Positions 29,529 through 40,070 of a stretch of 64,000 nt of DNA are shown in pieces. The stretch's first letter is position 1. Each line of letters begins with the position of its first letter. The DNA is taken from assembly GCF_010729305.1 (NCBI RefSeq), contig NZ_AP022574.1:806001-870000 (forward strand), given 5' to 3'. The stretch is from Mycolicibacterium psychrotolerans (GTDB lineage Bacteria; Actinomycetota; Actinomycetes; Mycobacteriales; Mycobacteriaceae). The position numbers and the translations under genes were made by a program. The notes under the pieces were generated by a model. The model was not told where the DNA came from. It searched no databases and saw only the letters and a program-made list of their open reading frames with translations.

Positions 29529-30553
29529 CTGGGCGTGCACCTTCCGCTGGACTGGCCGGCCACCTTGACGTAAACGGGTTGTCCACCTTTGCCGTTCAGC
29601 TTCAGGATCAGGTCGCACAGATAGAAGCTGAAGAAGTCTCCGTAGAGGCCCTGCCGGTTGAGCATCTGATAGGCATCTGGCAGGGTGTCGATGAAGTGGT
29701 CGAAGTAGTCGCGATCGGACAGGACCGCCGTGGCGGTCCGATCGGCTTCGCGCACAACACTTTTGAGCGGCTCGCGACCCTGCGCAAGCAAGTCGCCGAT
29801 CGACGCCGCCGCTTCATTGGCCTGGACGAGTCCGTTACGAAGGTCCTGCCTTCGGTCGGCCATCGTCGTCAACGACGCCGACAGTGAGTCGACGGCGGTG
29901 GCGAACTGTGAGCTGTGGTCGCCCAACGACCCCACAACCGTCTTGAGGTTCGTGATGACCTGCCCGATCAGCTGATCGCGGTCGGCCAGCTTGTTGGTCA
30001 CGTTCGCGGTCTGCGTCAGGAACGCCGTGATCGTCGTGCCTTCGCCTTGCAGGGCGTCGATCAGCTGGCCGGACAGCGCATTGACCTGGTCGGGGTCGAG
30101 GGCGCGAAACAGCGGGCGAAAGCCACCGAGGAGTGCGTCGAGGTCAAGCGCGGGGGCCGTGTGCGACAACGGGATGGTGGCGCGGGGCTGGAGTATCCGG
30201 GTGCCACCGGCACCTTGCTCGAGCGCCAAGTAGCGCTCCCCGATCAGGTTTCGGTAGCGGATCACCGCTCTGCTGCCCTCCGTCAGTACCACGGAGGCGT
30301 CGGTCCCGAAGTCGACCAGGGCGATCCCGTCGTCGCGGATCCTGATGTTGTTGACCTTTCCGACCTCGACTCCGGCGATGCGGACGAAATTGCCGTTCTC
30401 CAGCCCCGAGACCGTGCGGAACTCGGCGGTGTACGTCTGTTCGGGCTCGAAGCGCAGTTGGGCGAAGACCGCCAGCATCGCCGCCAGGCCGAGTGCGCAC
30501 ACCGTCAGGAAGATGCCGACGCGCCAGATCGCACCGCTGAGGTTCTCTTTCAT
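29525..30553 (-). CDS. mceB: MceB subunit
   Basis: The 342-aa product has an N-terminal membrane helix (about 11-30, VGIFLTVCALGLAAMLAVFA), an MCE domain (about 38-112: YTAEFRTVSGLENGNFVRIAGVEVGKV) and the extended helical region with LGDHSSQFATAVDSLSA. The length is typical for MceB, the shortest subunit. ATG 30553 is chosen for the short spacing after mceA and correct placement of the helix. Confidence 0.93.
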   Translation of the reverse strand: MKENLSGAIWRVGIFLTVCALGLAAMLAVFAQLRFEPEQTYTAEFRTVSGLENGNFVRIAGVEVGKVNNIRIRDDGIALVDFGTDASVVLTEGSRAVIRYRNLIGERYLALEQGAGGTRILQPRATIPLSHTAPALDLDALLGGFRPLFRALDPDQVNALSGQLIDALQGEGTTITAFLTQTANVTNKLADRDQLIGQVITNLKTVVGSLGDHSSQFATAVDSLSASLTTMADRRQDLRNGLVQANEAAASIGDLLAQGREPLKSVVREADRTATAVLSDRDYFDHFIDTLPDAYQMLNRQGLYGDFFSFYLCDLILKLNGKGGQPVYVKVAGQSSGRCTPR

Positions 30554-30560
30554 GCTTGCC

Positions 30561-31991
30561 TCATCGCGGTGCCGGGGTGGGTGTCGGTTGCTGTTGTGCC
30601 GGTGCGGGCACCTCGAACGGTTCCGAGCCTGGCGGCGGTGGGCCGGGTTCGCGGGCAGCGCCGGGCGGCGGTGCCGGAGGAAGGCCGGGCCACAACGGCG
30701 TTCCGTCGGGGGCGTACAGCGCTGCCCCGTACGGCGGTGCGCCCGGGTAGGGGATCGGTCCGGGTGCAGGGCCACCCGGGTAGCGGACACTGGGCGGTTC
30801 GGGCACGGCTCTGGTGACCGGGAAGTAGTCGGCATAACCGGGGAAGCCGATGCCCGGATTCGGCCGGATGTCCAGACCCGTGCCCCAGCCGGTGTTCGTG
30901 ATGAGCTGGCGGACCGGCCAATTGGCGGCCACGTCGGGCAACGAGCCGCACCCCGGTGTGCCACCCGGACCACCTTTTGCACCGATGATCGGCAGATTCT
31001 GCGGGTAGCGGTAGGCATCCGGTGCGAAGAGCACTGCGCTGTCGAGGATCAGCGATGTGTGGTTGGCGCCCCCGGTGGCGTCCAGATACCCGGTGTCCAG
31101 GGCGGTCTTGGCGCCGACCAGCGTGCAGGTGAACGTCGGGTTGTACTTCAACAGCAGACGGGCGGTGGACTCGAAGACGTTGACCGCCGTGGTGATGTTC
31201 GGCTGGCTCGCGCCCATCAGGTCGATGCCGCCGCGCGCCAGCCCGACCACACCGGTGAGCACGGAGTCCAAGTCCTGTGCGTGGTCGGACACGGTGGCGC
31301 TGGTGGTTGCGGCGGCATCGAGTGCGGCCAGGACGTTCTGCGCGGCATCGCTGTAGGTGTCGCTGATCTCCCGCAGCGCCCGGCCGTCGGCGGTGATGGT
31401 CTCCGTGCGCGCGTTGATCGCCGTGAGAACCTCCTTGGTGTCGGTGATGGTCTGCCCGATCATTGTGCCGTGGCCGCCCAATCCCTTGGCGAGCGCGGCC
31501 AGCACGGCCTGCAGCTTCTCCGGGTCGACGCGGTCCAGGATGTCGGCGACGTCGCGGAACAGGGTGTTGATCTCGGTGCTGACGTTGCCGGAAGTGATGA
31601 CGGCGTTCTCGGTCAGGCGTTGGGCGCTGGGGTCGCTCGGGTACACCAGTTCGACGAACTTCCCGCTGAACAGCGTCCCGGCCCGGATGCGCGCCCCCAC
31701 GTTGGCCGGGAGGTACTTCAGCTGGTCCGGCTCGATCTCGAGCGTCAAGCTCACGTCGTCCCGCCCGCCGGTGACCCGGCCCACCCGACCGATCTGCACG
31801 CCCCGGAAGGTGACCTTCGCGCCGCGGTCCATCACCAGGCCGGCGCGATCCGCGGTCAGTGTCACCGACACGTAGTCGCGCAGAGAACCCGAGAACAGGA
31901 TCGTGGTCGTGGCGATGGTGGCGACGATGGCGACGACGAAAATGAGAGTCCACCAGCCGGGATGCATTCCTTCTGAGCGTTGTTCGGCCAT
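30561..31991 (-). CDS. mceA: MceA subunit
   Basis: The 476-aa product starts with a short cytosolic tail, a membrane helix (about 13-33) and the MCE domain (about 40-118: YVSVTLTADRAGLVMDRGAKVTFRGVQIGRV). A helical domain follows. The C-terminal ~100 residues are very Pro-rich and probably disordered in the periplasm. It is the first of six Mce genes directly downstream of the two YrbE permease genes. The transported lipid cannot be read from sequence. Confidence 0.93.
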   Translation of the reverse strand: MAEQRSEGMHPGWWTLIFVVAIVATIATTTILFSGSLRDYVSVTLTADRAGLVMDRGAKVTFRGVQIGRVGRVTGGRDDVSLTLEIEPDQLKYLPANVGARIRAGTLFSGKFVELVYPSDPSAQRLTENAVITSGNVSTEINTLFRDVADILDRVDPEKLQAVLAALAKGLGGHGTMIGQTITDTKEVLTAINARTETITADGRALREISDTYSDAAQNVLAALDAAATTSATVSDHAQDLDSVLTGVVGLARGGIDLMGASQPNITTAVNVFESTARLLLKYNPTFTCTLVGAKTALDTGYLDATGGANHTSLILDSAVLFAPDAYRYPQNLPIIGAKGGPGGTPGCGSLPDVAANWPVRQLITNTGWGTGLDIRPNPGIGFPGYADYFPVTRAVPEPPSVRYPGGPAPGPIPYPGAPPYGAALYAPDGTPLWPGLPPAPPPGAAREPGPPPPGSEPFEVPAPAQQQPTPTPAPR

Positions 31992-31997
31992 CGCGTG

Positions 31998-32843
31998 CTA
32001 ACCCGAGAGGTGGAAGTTGCCGAATTGGCCGTAGATGGACATGGCGACCGCCAGCAGCAGGAGGGTCAACACGATCAGAGATGTCCGCACCGACCGGCCG
32101 ACCGCCTCACCGACTCCGGCAGGTCCACCTGAGGCGGTGTAGCCGTAGTAGGTGTGCACCAACATGACCGCGATGCCCATCAACACCACGGTGAAGAACG
32201 ACCAGAGCAGGTCGGTCGAGTTGAGGAACGTGTTGAAGTAGTGGTCGTAGATACCGGTGGACTGGCCGTAGAACCCGGTGGTGCCGATCCGGGCGGCCAG
32301 GAAGGCGCACACCATCGCGACGCAGTACAGCGGGATCACCACGACCACTCCGGCGACCACGCGGGTGGACACCAGGTATGCGACCGAGCGCACCGCCATG
32401 ACCTCGAGTGCGTCGATCTCGTCGGCGATGCGCATCGCGCCGAGTTGTGCGGTGGCACCCGCACCGATGGTGGCCGCCAACCCGATTCCGGCGACGGCCG
32501 GGGAGATGATCCGCACGTTGACGTACGCGGAGATGAAGCCCGTCATCGCCTCCACCCCGATGCCGGCCAGTTCGTTGTACCCCTGCACGGCGATGACGGC
32601 GCCTGTCGCGAGAGTCAGGAATCCGACGACGACCACGGTGCCACCGATGAGCGCTAATGCGCCGGTACCGAGGCTCATCTGGGCGATCAGCCGGAGAATC
32701 TCGGTACGGTAGTGCACCAGTGCCGTCCCGATCTCGCGCACGGACCTGGCATTGAACGCGATCTGGGTTCCGACGCGATTCCAACCACGAACCAGGCCGT
32801 GCGTCGCATTCGAAAGGCCGGGATGATTTGCCAGCAACGTCAT
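31998..32843 (-). CDS. yrbEB: YrbE-type permease B of the Mce lipid importer (MlaE family)
   Basis: The 281-aa integral membrane protein has about five helices and MlaE-family signatures (GLAATIGAGATAQLGAMRIADEIDALEVM, with the conserved EIDALEVM motif contacting the ATPase). It pairs with the upstream YrbEA to form the permease. The ATPase (MceG/Mkl) is not encoded here and, as in other mycobacteria, should be elsewhere. The start overlaps the yrbEA stop by four bases. Confidence 0.94.
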   Translation of the reverse strand: MTLLANHPGLSNATHGLVRGWNRVGTQIAFNARSVREIGTALVHYRTEILRLIAQMSLGTGALALIGGTVVVVGFLTLATGAVIAVQGYNELAGIGVEAMTGFISAYVNVRIISPAVAGIGLAATIGAGATAQLGAMRIADEIDALEVMAVRSVAYLVSTRVVAGVVVVIPLYCVAMVCAFLAARIGTTGFYGQSTGIYDHYFNTFLNSTDLLWSFFTVVLMGIAVMLVHTYYGYTASGGPAGVGEAVGRSVRTSLIVLTLLLLAVAMSIYGQFGNFHLSG

Positions 32844-33607
32844 TTCACGCTCGCGTAGTAGACGGCGGTCGCGATGATGTTGATAACGAACAATGCGATG
32901 AACGCATACACGACGGTTTCATTGACGGCGTTGCCGACACCTTGCGGGCCTCTGCGCACCGACATGCCCTTGTAGCAGGCGATGAGGGCAGCCGCCGTTC
33001 CGAAGAGGGCGCCCTTGACCAGACCCAAGAGGATCTCGGGCAGTCCGGTGAACAAGGTGAGGCCGGCCACGAAGGCGCCCGGGGTGACGTGCTGGACGAA
33101 CACGGCGAAGCCGAAGGAGCCGATCAGGCCGACGAAGGTTACCAGCGCCACCAGCGACACGGCGACCAGGGTGGCCGCCAGTACTCGGGGCACCACTAGG
33201 CGGTGTACGGGGTCGACCCCCATGACGCGGAGCGCATCGAGCTCTTCACGGATGGTCCGGGCACCGAGATCGGCGCACATCGCGGTGGCTCCCGTGCCGG
33301 CGACGACGAGGACGGTGACGATCGGCCCGATCTCCGTGACCGCAGCGCCGGCCGCGCCGGTCCCGGAGAAGTCGGTGGCGCCGAACTCGGTCAGCAGCAC
33401 ATTGAGGGTGAAGACGACGAGGACGGTGAACGGGATCGCCATGAACAGAGTCGGGACGACAGCCACTCTCGCGACGAACCATGTCTGCAGAACGAATTCG
33501 CGGTAGGCGAACGGCGGCTTGAACATCGCGACGAGCGTGTCCAGAGCCATGGCGTAGAAGCCGCCCAGCGAACGCAACGGCTTGAGGTCCGTTTCGGATA
33601 AGACCAC
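32840..33607 (-). CDS. yrbEA: YrbE-type permease A of the Mce lipid importer (MlaE family)
   Basis: First gene of the mce operon; the 255-aa permease has about five helices and the motif CADLGARTIREELDALRVMGVDP. GTG 33607 is chosen because GGGAGG sits about six bases before it and the length equals the family norm; the longer frame to 33667 has no comparable ribosome site. A divergent serine dehydratase gene lies upstream with a 141-base shared control region. Confidence 0.92.
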   Translation of the reverse strand: MVLSETDLKPLRSLGGFYAMALDTLVAMFKPPFAYREFVLQTWFVARVAVVPTLFMAIPFTVLVVFTLNVLLTEFGATDFSGTGAAGAAVTEIGPIVTVLVVAGTGATAMCADLGARTIREELDALRVMGVDPVHRLVVPRVLAATLVAVSLVALVTFVGLIGSFGFAVFVQHVTPGAFVAGLTLFTGLPEILLGLVKGALFGTAAALIACYKGMSVRRGPQGVGNAVNETVVYAFIALFVINIIATAVYYASVK

Positions 33608-33687
33608 CGCCGACCTCCCACCTGCTTCGACGACCCTGCTTCTCGTTAGGGTCACAGTAGGCAGCAAAGATTTCGCCGGACAGGAGT

Positions 33688-33708
33688 CCTTGGTCCTCTA
33701 AACCAAGG
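33688..33708. promoter_or_regulatory. Inverted repeat CCTTGGT-N7-ACCAAGG
   Basis: Seven-base arms separated by seven bases lie in the divergent space between yrbEA and sdaA, 41 bases before the sdaA start. A dimeric regulator of one or both units could bind here; the regulator is unknown. Confidence 0.45.
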
Positions 33709-33748
33709 CAGGATGGCGTGGACGTCCCTGCACAGCTACGTTTTAGTC

Positions 33749-35089
<1,341 letters not shown>

Positions 35090-35129
35090 TCACGGAGGTC
35101 AGGAAGCGGACGCAGCCGCTGCGGATCCT

Positions 35130-37961
35130 CTAGCCCGACGGCCCGGATCCCACCGCGCTGGAGGGGCCGCTCGGCGGGGGACCCGGCTGCGGCGCACCGT
35201 ACCGGTCGCCCTGCACCCAGTCGTATCCCAGTGACAGCAACGTCTCTTCCTGCTCCCGAGTCTCGACGCCTTCGGCGATCATTCGCAATCCGAGATCCGA
35301 TACCAGCCGGATCGCCCAGCGGGCGACGACGTCGGCGTCACCGCCGACCCGCGTCCGCTGGACGAACGTGCGATCCAATTTGACCATGTCGACCGGCAAG
35401 TTCTGCAGATGGGCGAGCGACGAATAGCCGGTCCCGAAGTCGTCGATGGCGACCTTCACACCGAGCGACCGAATGCCACTGAGCACCTGCTGGAGACGGC
35501 CCGCTTCATGCACCATCGCCGACTCCGTCAGCTCGATGGTCAATCGCTCGGGCGGGACGTCGTAGTGGTCGATCAGGTCAGCGAGGAAGGCGACGTACTC
35601 CGCGTCCACCGTCATCGCGCTGGCGTTGATGTCCAGGTGGAAATCCCGGGCGCGGTCGCGCAACAGCTCGAGGCACTCCACCACGGCACGCTCGGTGATC
35701 CGCCGATCCACCTGGCGGATCTGACCCGTCTCCTCGGCGAGCGGGATGAATTCGGCAGGCGCGACTTCGCCGGCCGGTTGGCGCCAGCGAGCCAGCGCCT
35801 CCGCACCGACGATCAGGCCGGTTCGCAGCGACACGATGGGTTGAAACGCCGGAATCAGCTCATCGCTCTCGAGCGCCTGATAGAGCTGCTGTTCGAGCAT
35901 CGACCGACGCACCGCTCGGTAGGAGAAGTCGTCCTGATAGAACGCGATGCGAGATCCCCCGGCACGTTTGGCCGAGTACATCGCCAGGTCTCCGCGCCGT
36001 AGTAGTTCGGCGGCGTCGGCGACGCCGTCGGCATCACCATCGGTGACGGCTCCGATACTGACGTTCACGACGTTGGTGACCCCGTCCACGACCAACGGAT
36101 CCCGGAACGCCGCGAGGATGCCCTCGGCGAGACGCGAAACCAGATCAGGCGTGGCATCGAGGAGCAGCACGACGAATTCGTCACCCCCGAGACGGAACAC
36201 GCTGCCGAACCGTGCGACCAGGTAGAACGTCACTCGCTCCAGCCGATCGGCGGTGGCCCGCAGCACCAGGTCTCCCTTCTGGTGCCCGTACACGTCGTTG
36301 ATCTGCTTGAAGCGATCCAGGTCGAGGAACAGCAGCGCGAAGCGGCGCGATGCCGACTGCGATCGGATCTCGCTGTCGACCGCCAGAGAGAGTGCGCGGC
36401 GGTTGCCCAGGCCCGTCAGCGGATCGATGGTCGCTTGGATCGCGAGCTGCCGATAGGCCCATTCGTTCAGACCGGAATGCACGGCCTGATACAGCGTGTC
36501 TGCTGCAATCCGATCGTGCTCGGACCACATGCGGCTGCGGTCAGTGACGTTCTCGACGAATTCGTTGAACGAGCCGCGCGGATGCAGCCGCCCGAACTCG
36601 TCCTTGCGGACCGGCGCGGTCACCTCCCCGCCCCAGCGGACGGTGTCGAGGAATGGTCGACGGAACCAGGCCAGGTACCCCTCGGGTGTGCCCGGCAGCC
36701 GGGACACGATCGCGCCCGCACACGCGTCGGATCGGGCGAGCTCCGGCATATCGACGGCCAGGCAGTCCGTCGCCTGCACGAGGTCGGCCCCGGCCGAGCC
36801 GGACTCGCGAACCCGTTCGTCGATCGCGTCCTGCAGCGGCACATCGCCGAGGCGGAACACCTCCCGACCCACGCGGGCCGCGAAACCGTCCGCTTCCACC
36901 GCCCACATCATGTCGTCGCCGGCCACCTGGATGCACTGGATGGCATCGTCGCCCGCCGTGAGGTTTCGTCGGAGTTCTTCGGCGAGCGCCGCCACCTGAG
37001 CACGCCGGGTCCCGAAGGACTTCTCGTCCATCGTCGCCGCGACGAATGAAGCGATGCGACTGAAGGTGGCCAACGCCAGACGATCACCCAGGCTCAGTGC
37101 TCGCGGCTCGGTGTGGTGCATGACGAACATTCCCGTCAGTCGCCCCCGTTGAACTACCGAGACCGTGGCGGTAGCGGCCACCCCCATGTTGCGCATGTAC
37201 TCCAGGTGCACCGGCGAGACGGCGCGCCGGTGAGCGAAGGTCAGATCGAGCGGCTGCGCGGGCCCGCCATCCGGAGCCGAACCGAGGAGATGGACCGTCG
37301 GTCCGTCGACGTCCTCGATGACCCGCACCAGTTGCAGGACGTACAGACGACGGGCTTGAGGTGGGATGTCCGACGCGGGATAGTGCAGCCCGAGGAACGG
37401 CTCCAGGTCGGGCTGGTTGAGGTATTCGGCGGTCACCTCGCCGTGGTAGTCGGGATGAAACGTGTAGGCCATGGTGCGCGCATAGCCGAACATCTCGCCG
37501 AGGGCCTTCACCGTCTGCTCGGAGAACGCCTGCCAGCTTTGGGCCTGCAGGAGCCAAGCGATCATCGAGGTCGGATCCCTCGCAACCGACGCGATGTCAC
37601 GCTCGATTTCGAGGATGTAGTGGCCAGACGTCGTGTGCGCGGTAATCACCACGGGATCTGTTGTCAACCAGGGCATCTGGCATCGCCAGCCATCGATATC
37701 GGCGAATCGCGTTGCGTCATCGGGTAGTTCGAGTGCACTCCCGATGTCCTCGACGCTCGAACCGAGCACGGCCGACGTGCGCAGGATTCCGGCAAGCGGC
37801 GCCTGGAGGTTCGACGACACATGGGAGATGCGCCGCCGCGCAACGTCGACCGCCAGGAGCCATCCGTGCGCCTGGATGGCGTCGGGCTTGTCGATCGGTT
37901 CCGTCTCGCAACCTTCGTGGCCGACCACCTTCCACATCGCCTCGGAGGTCTCGCTCGTCAT
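35130..37961 (-). CDS. bphP: Bacteriophytochrome with GGDEF-EAL output
   Basis: The 943-aa photoreceptor likely controls cyclic-di-GMP in response to red/far-red light. Domains: PAS (about 10-120) with the biliverdin-attaching Cys18, and GAF (about 135-310) with PASDIP (195-200) and His252. PHY (about 325-500) carries the tongue motif PRGSF (461-465). A GGDEF domain (about 510-675, intact GGDEF at 592-596) and an EAL domain (about 690-925, EAL at 721-723, DDFGTGYSSL) follow. The GGDEF lacks an RxxD inhibitory site. Both output motifs are intact, so the net direction (synthesis or breakdown) is unknown. The start overlaps the heme oxygenase stop (ATGA). Confidence 0.94.
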   Translation of the reverse strand: MTSETSEAMWKVVGHEGCETEPIDKPDAIQAHGWLLAVDVARRRISHVSSNLQAPLAGILRTSAVLGSSVEDIGSALELPDDATRFADIDGWRCQMPWLTTDPVVITAHTTSGHYILEIERDIASVARDPTSMIAWLLQAQSWQAFSEQTVKALGEMFGYARTMAYTFHPDYHGEVTAEYLNQPDLEPFLGLHYPASDIPPQARRLYVLQLVRVIEDVDGPTVHLLGSAPDGGPAQPLDLTFAHRRAVSPVHLEYMRNMGVAATATVSVVQRGRLTGMFVMHHTEPRALSLGDRLALATFSRIASFVAATMDEKSFGTRRAQVAALAEELRRNLTAGDDAIQCIQVAGDDMMWAVEADGFAARVGREVFRLGDVPLQDAIDERVRESGSAGADLVQATDCLAVDMPELARSDACAGAIVSRLPGTPEGYLAWFRRPFLDTVRWGGEVTAPVRKDEFGRLHPRGSFNEFVENVTDRSRMWSEHDRIAADTLYQAVHSGLNEWAYRQLAIQATIDPLTGLGNRRALSLAVDSEIRSQSASRRFALLFLDLDRFKQINDVYGHQKGDLVLRATADRLERVTFYLVARFGSVFRLGGDEFVVLLLDATPDLVSRLAEGILAAFRDPLVVDGVTNVVNVSIGAVTDGDADGVADAAELLRRGDLAMYSAKRAGGSRIAFYQDDFSYRAVRRSMLEQQLYQALESDELIPAFQPIVSLRTGLIVGAEALARWRQPAGEVAPAEFIPLAEETGQIRQVDRRITERAVVECLELLRDRARDFHLDINASAMTVDAEYVAFLADLIDHYDVPPERLTIELTESAMVHEAGRLQQVLSGIRSLGVKVAIDDFGTGYSSLAHLQNLPVDMVKLDRTFVQRTRVGGDADVVARWAIRLVSDLGLRMIAEGVETREQEETLLSLGYDWVQGDRYGAPQPGPPPSGPSSAVGSGPSG

Positions 37962-38599
37962 CGATGTCCTCCGGCCGAGAGATGCTCCACGAGAGCCCGG
38001 CGGTGTACGTCGAAGCCGGCGCGCGCGGCCTCGACTGCCGCGCCCGTCTCATCCGGATTCGAACGCTCCAGGACGTCGAGCACCGTCCGCCAACGATCTT
38101 TGAGATGGTCACCGTACGGTCGGAGCAGCAGCTGCTGGCGGTCACCCCGCCACCACGGCGCGGTTCGGGCAATCCGCAGCATGTGCAGTCCGCCCAGTGC
38201 AGAACCGACGTAGACGTAGAGAAGTCCCAGCATCGTTGCGCGTGCGGGCGAATCTGCCATGAGCGGCTCTACCTCCGCGCCGCACGCATGCCGACAGTCA
38301 GGACGGGCGCCGCCCAGATCGTCCAGGAACGACGACTCGGCATCGATCGCTCTCCGCTTGGAAACGTCGGATGGAGACAGTCCTTCGCGCCACAGAGCGC
38401 GCGAGATTCGAGGCAACGTCACTTCGACGGTCTCGGCAGCCTCGATCAGCCCGCCGAGGACGGCTGCGTAGTACCCGCTTTCGACCAGGCGGGGGAGGTC
38501 GATCAGAGCGTCGACCGATGCGTGGTCGGCGGCGGTAGCGCGACGAAGGGCGGCAAGGGTGACTCCGCCTCGGTGTTTCGTCGACATCTCCACCGACAT
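37958..38599 (-). CDS. bphO: Heme oxygenase (BphO-like), biliverdin producer
   Basis: The 213-aa soluble enzyme opens heme to biliverdin, the chromophore of the downstream phytochrome. The heme-oxygenase fold is suggested by LRRATAADHASVDAL, with the candidate proximal His, the YYAAVLGGLIEAAE helix and the distal-helix stretch LLYVYVGSALGGLHML. Coupling by a four-base overlap with bphP makes the function convincing. ATG 38599 is chosen with GAGGG upstream; ATG 38587 (MSTKHRGG) is an alternative. Confidence 0.88.
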   Translation of the reverse strand: MSVEMSTKHRGGVTLAALRRATAADHASVDALIDLPRLVESGYYAAVLGGLIEAAETVEVTLPRISRALWREGLSPSDVSKRRAIDAESSFLDDLGGARPDCRHACGAEVEPLMADSPARATMLGLLYVYVGSALGGLHMLRIARTAPWWRGDRQQLLLRPYGDHLKDRWRTVLDVLERSNPDETGAAVEAARAGFDVHRRALVEHLSAGGHR

Positions 38600-38744
38600 C
38601 CCACCCTCGTCACAATTCACACGCACGCCACGCAATGGTGGACTTCATTCTCCGCCGTGTGGGCGTGCGGCGTGGGCAGTTCGCGAGCAACAATGAGGTG
38701 TCGATGCGGAACGACGACTACGAGCCGGGATGGGGAGGAGGCGC

Positions 38745-38773
38745 CAGACCAGCAATCGCAGATTGCTGGTCTG
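38745..38773 (-). terminator. Terminator downstream of tRNA-Ala
   Basis: A perfect 13-bp inverted repeat (38745-38757 with 38761-38773) with a 3-base loop begins four bases after the tRNA-Ala 3' end on the minus strand. There is no T-run. Confidence 0.7.
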
Positions 38774-38777
38774 ATTG

Positions 38778-38850
38778 TGGAGCCTAGGAGATTCGAACTC
38801 CTGACATCTGCCTTGCAAAGGCAGCGCTCTACCAACTGAGCTAAGGCCCC
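38778..38850 (-). tRNA. tRNA-Ala (anticodon TGC)
   Basis: The 73-nt cloverleaf has acceptor GGGGCCT/AGGCTCC, D-arm AGCTCAGTTGGTAGAGC, anticodon stem CTGCC/GGCAG with loop TTTGCAA, and T-arm GGTTCGAATCT-type loop (AGTTCGAATCT). The CCA end is not encoded. Confidence 0.96.
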
Positions 38851-38853
38851 TCG

Positions 38854-38967
38854 TCAGGAAGGCGCATCGGCGAGTGTGTGCCACACCTCGGGGCTGTGCT
38901 GGGTCCGCCAGACCGCGAACCCGGCGACCGCGGCGATGCCCGCCGCGAGCAGCAGCACCACCTTCAT
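38854..38967 (-). CDS. DLW-39 family small protein
   Basis: A 37-aa protein lies between tRNA-Ile and tRNA-Ala, on their strand. Residues 1-20 form a hydrophobic helix (KVVLLLAAGIAAVAGFAVW) and the short tail carries HSPEVWHTLADAP. It matches the conserved actinobacterial DLW-39 micro-protein found at this locus. Function unknown; the single helix suggests a membrane protein. GGAAAGG precedes the ATG by about ten bases. Confidence 0.85.
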   Translation of the reverse strand: MKVVLLLAAGIAAVAGFAVWRTQHSPEVWHTLADAPS

Positions 38968-38984
38968 CGATGTGTACCTTTCCG

Positions 38985-39058
38985 TGGGGCTAGGAGGACT
39001 CGAACCTCCGACCTCTTCGTTATCAGCGAAGCGCTCTAACCGCCTGAGCTATAGCCCC
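38985..39058 (-). tRNA. tRNA-Ile (anticodon GAT)
   Basis: The 74-nt cloverleaf has acceptor GGGGCTA/TAGCCCC, D-arm AGCTCAGGCGGTTAGAGC, anticodon stem CTTCG/CGAAG region with loop CTGATAA (GAT), and T-arm GGTTCGAGTCC. CCA is not encoded. It forms a unit with the small protein gene and tRNA-Ala downstream of gyrA. Confidence 0.96.
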
Positions 39059-39118
39059 GTGCAACCGCATGGCCGAGCAGCGAGATTACCGCACGGACAA
39101 CCCGTCTCCCAAACCAGC

Positions 39119-40060
39119 TCAGTCGCGGTCGGCCAGAGTGACCTCGACACCGCCCACGAGGTCGGTGGTGAGGTTGTAGATGAACGCCCCGATCGTCGCC
39201 CCGGCGGTCAGCAGAACGATGTTGACCAGCCCGATCAGGGCGGCGCCGCCGAAGATCGTGCCACTGGACACCAGCTCGCCACCGGAACTGCCGCTGGCAC
39301 TGGTCAGCAGGTCACCGACGTTGCTGTTCAGCTTGCTCCACACACCCATCCCGCCGAGGACGAGGTACAGGAACGCCACCGCGATCATCCACACGAAGAA
39401 CAGCGCCACCGACAGCACCAGCGACACCTTCAGCGCACTCCACGGGTCCACCCTGCGGATCTGCATGCTGGCGCGTACCGGCCCGGAGTGCTGGCGCGCA
39501 CCGACCTGGACGGCACGGCCCGCCGACGCCTTCTGCGCCGGGCGGGCGGCCGGCTCGGACGCGGGACGTTCCGCCGGCTTGCGCTGCTGCGCCGGACGGG
39601 GCGGACCCGACAGGTCGGGCAGCTCACTGGCGTACGCCGCGCCACCCGTCTGTTCCGTGCGGGTGGGCGGCTCGGGACGGTGCGCCTCGGTACGCGTCGG
39701 GGGCTCCGGCCGGCTTCCGTCGGGACGGTTGGCCTCGGGACGGTTGGCCTCGGGACGGTTCCCCTCCGGACGGATCACCTCCGTGCGGTCACCACGCGGG
39801 GTCGACTCCGTGTCCTGGCCGCCGATGAAGCGGTTCAGCCGGGCGTCGAGACCACCCGGCGCGTCCGGTGCCTGCTGCTGACGGGCCCTGGCCGCGGGCC
39901 CGCGCTGCCACGGCGGCACGTCGCCGTGCTCGGCGCCGTGAGCGGGTCCGTGGGGCGGTGCCCCGGTGGGCGCCGGCGCCGGGGCGCCCTGTGACCCGTT
40001 GCCGGTGCCACCGGATGCCTCACCCGCGCGCGGGTGTCCCGGCTCGTTCGGTGAGCTCAC
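39119..40060 (-). CDS. DUF3566 membrane protein
   Basis: The 313-aa product has a long hydrophilic, Pro/Gly/Arg-rich N-terminal region (about 1-205), with a NRPEA-type repeat around residues 105-125. A C-terminal DUF3566 domain with two membrane helices (about 225-255 and 275-300) follows. It is the homologue of Rv0007 directly after gyrA; function not established. GTG 40060 is chosen for GAGGAG six bases upstream and a start just after the gyrA stop; the frame to 40096 lies inside gyrA. Confidence 0.9.
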   Translation of the reverse strand: MSSPNEPGHPRAGEASGGTGNGSQGAPAPAPTGAPPHGPAHGAEHGDVPPWQRGPAARARQQQAPDAPGGLDARLNRFIGGQDTESTPRGDRTEVIRPEGNRPEANRPEANRPDGSRPEPPTRTEAHRPEPPTRTEQTGGAAYASELPDLSGPPRPAQQRKPAERPASEPAARPAQKASAGRAVQVGARQHSGPVRASMQIRRVDPWSALKVSLVLSVALFFVWMIAVAFLYLVLGGMGVWSKLNSNVGDLLTSASGSSGGELVSSGTIFGGAALIGLVNIVLLTAGATIGAFIYNLTTDLVGGVEVTLADRD

Positions 40061-40070
40061 AGACCGCTCC

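Noticed and set aside
35409..36002. Plus-strand frame antisense to the phytochrome gene
   Set aside because: Shadow of the EAL and GGDEF coding sequence.
38645..38884. Minus-strand frames over the tRNA-Ala region
   Set aside because: They read through a tRNA and its terminator and are not coding.
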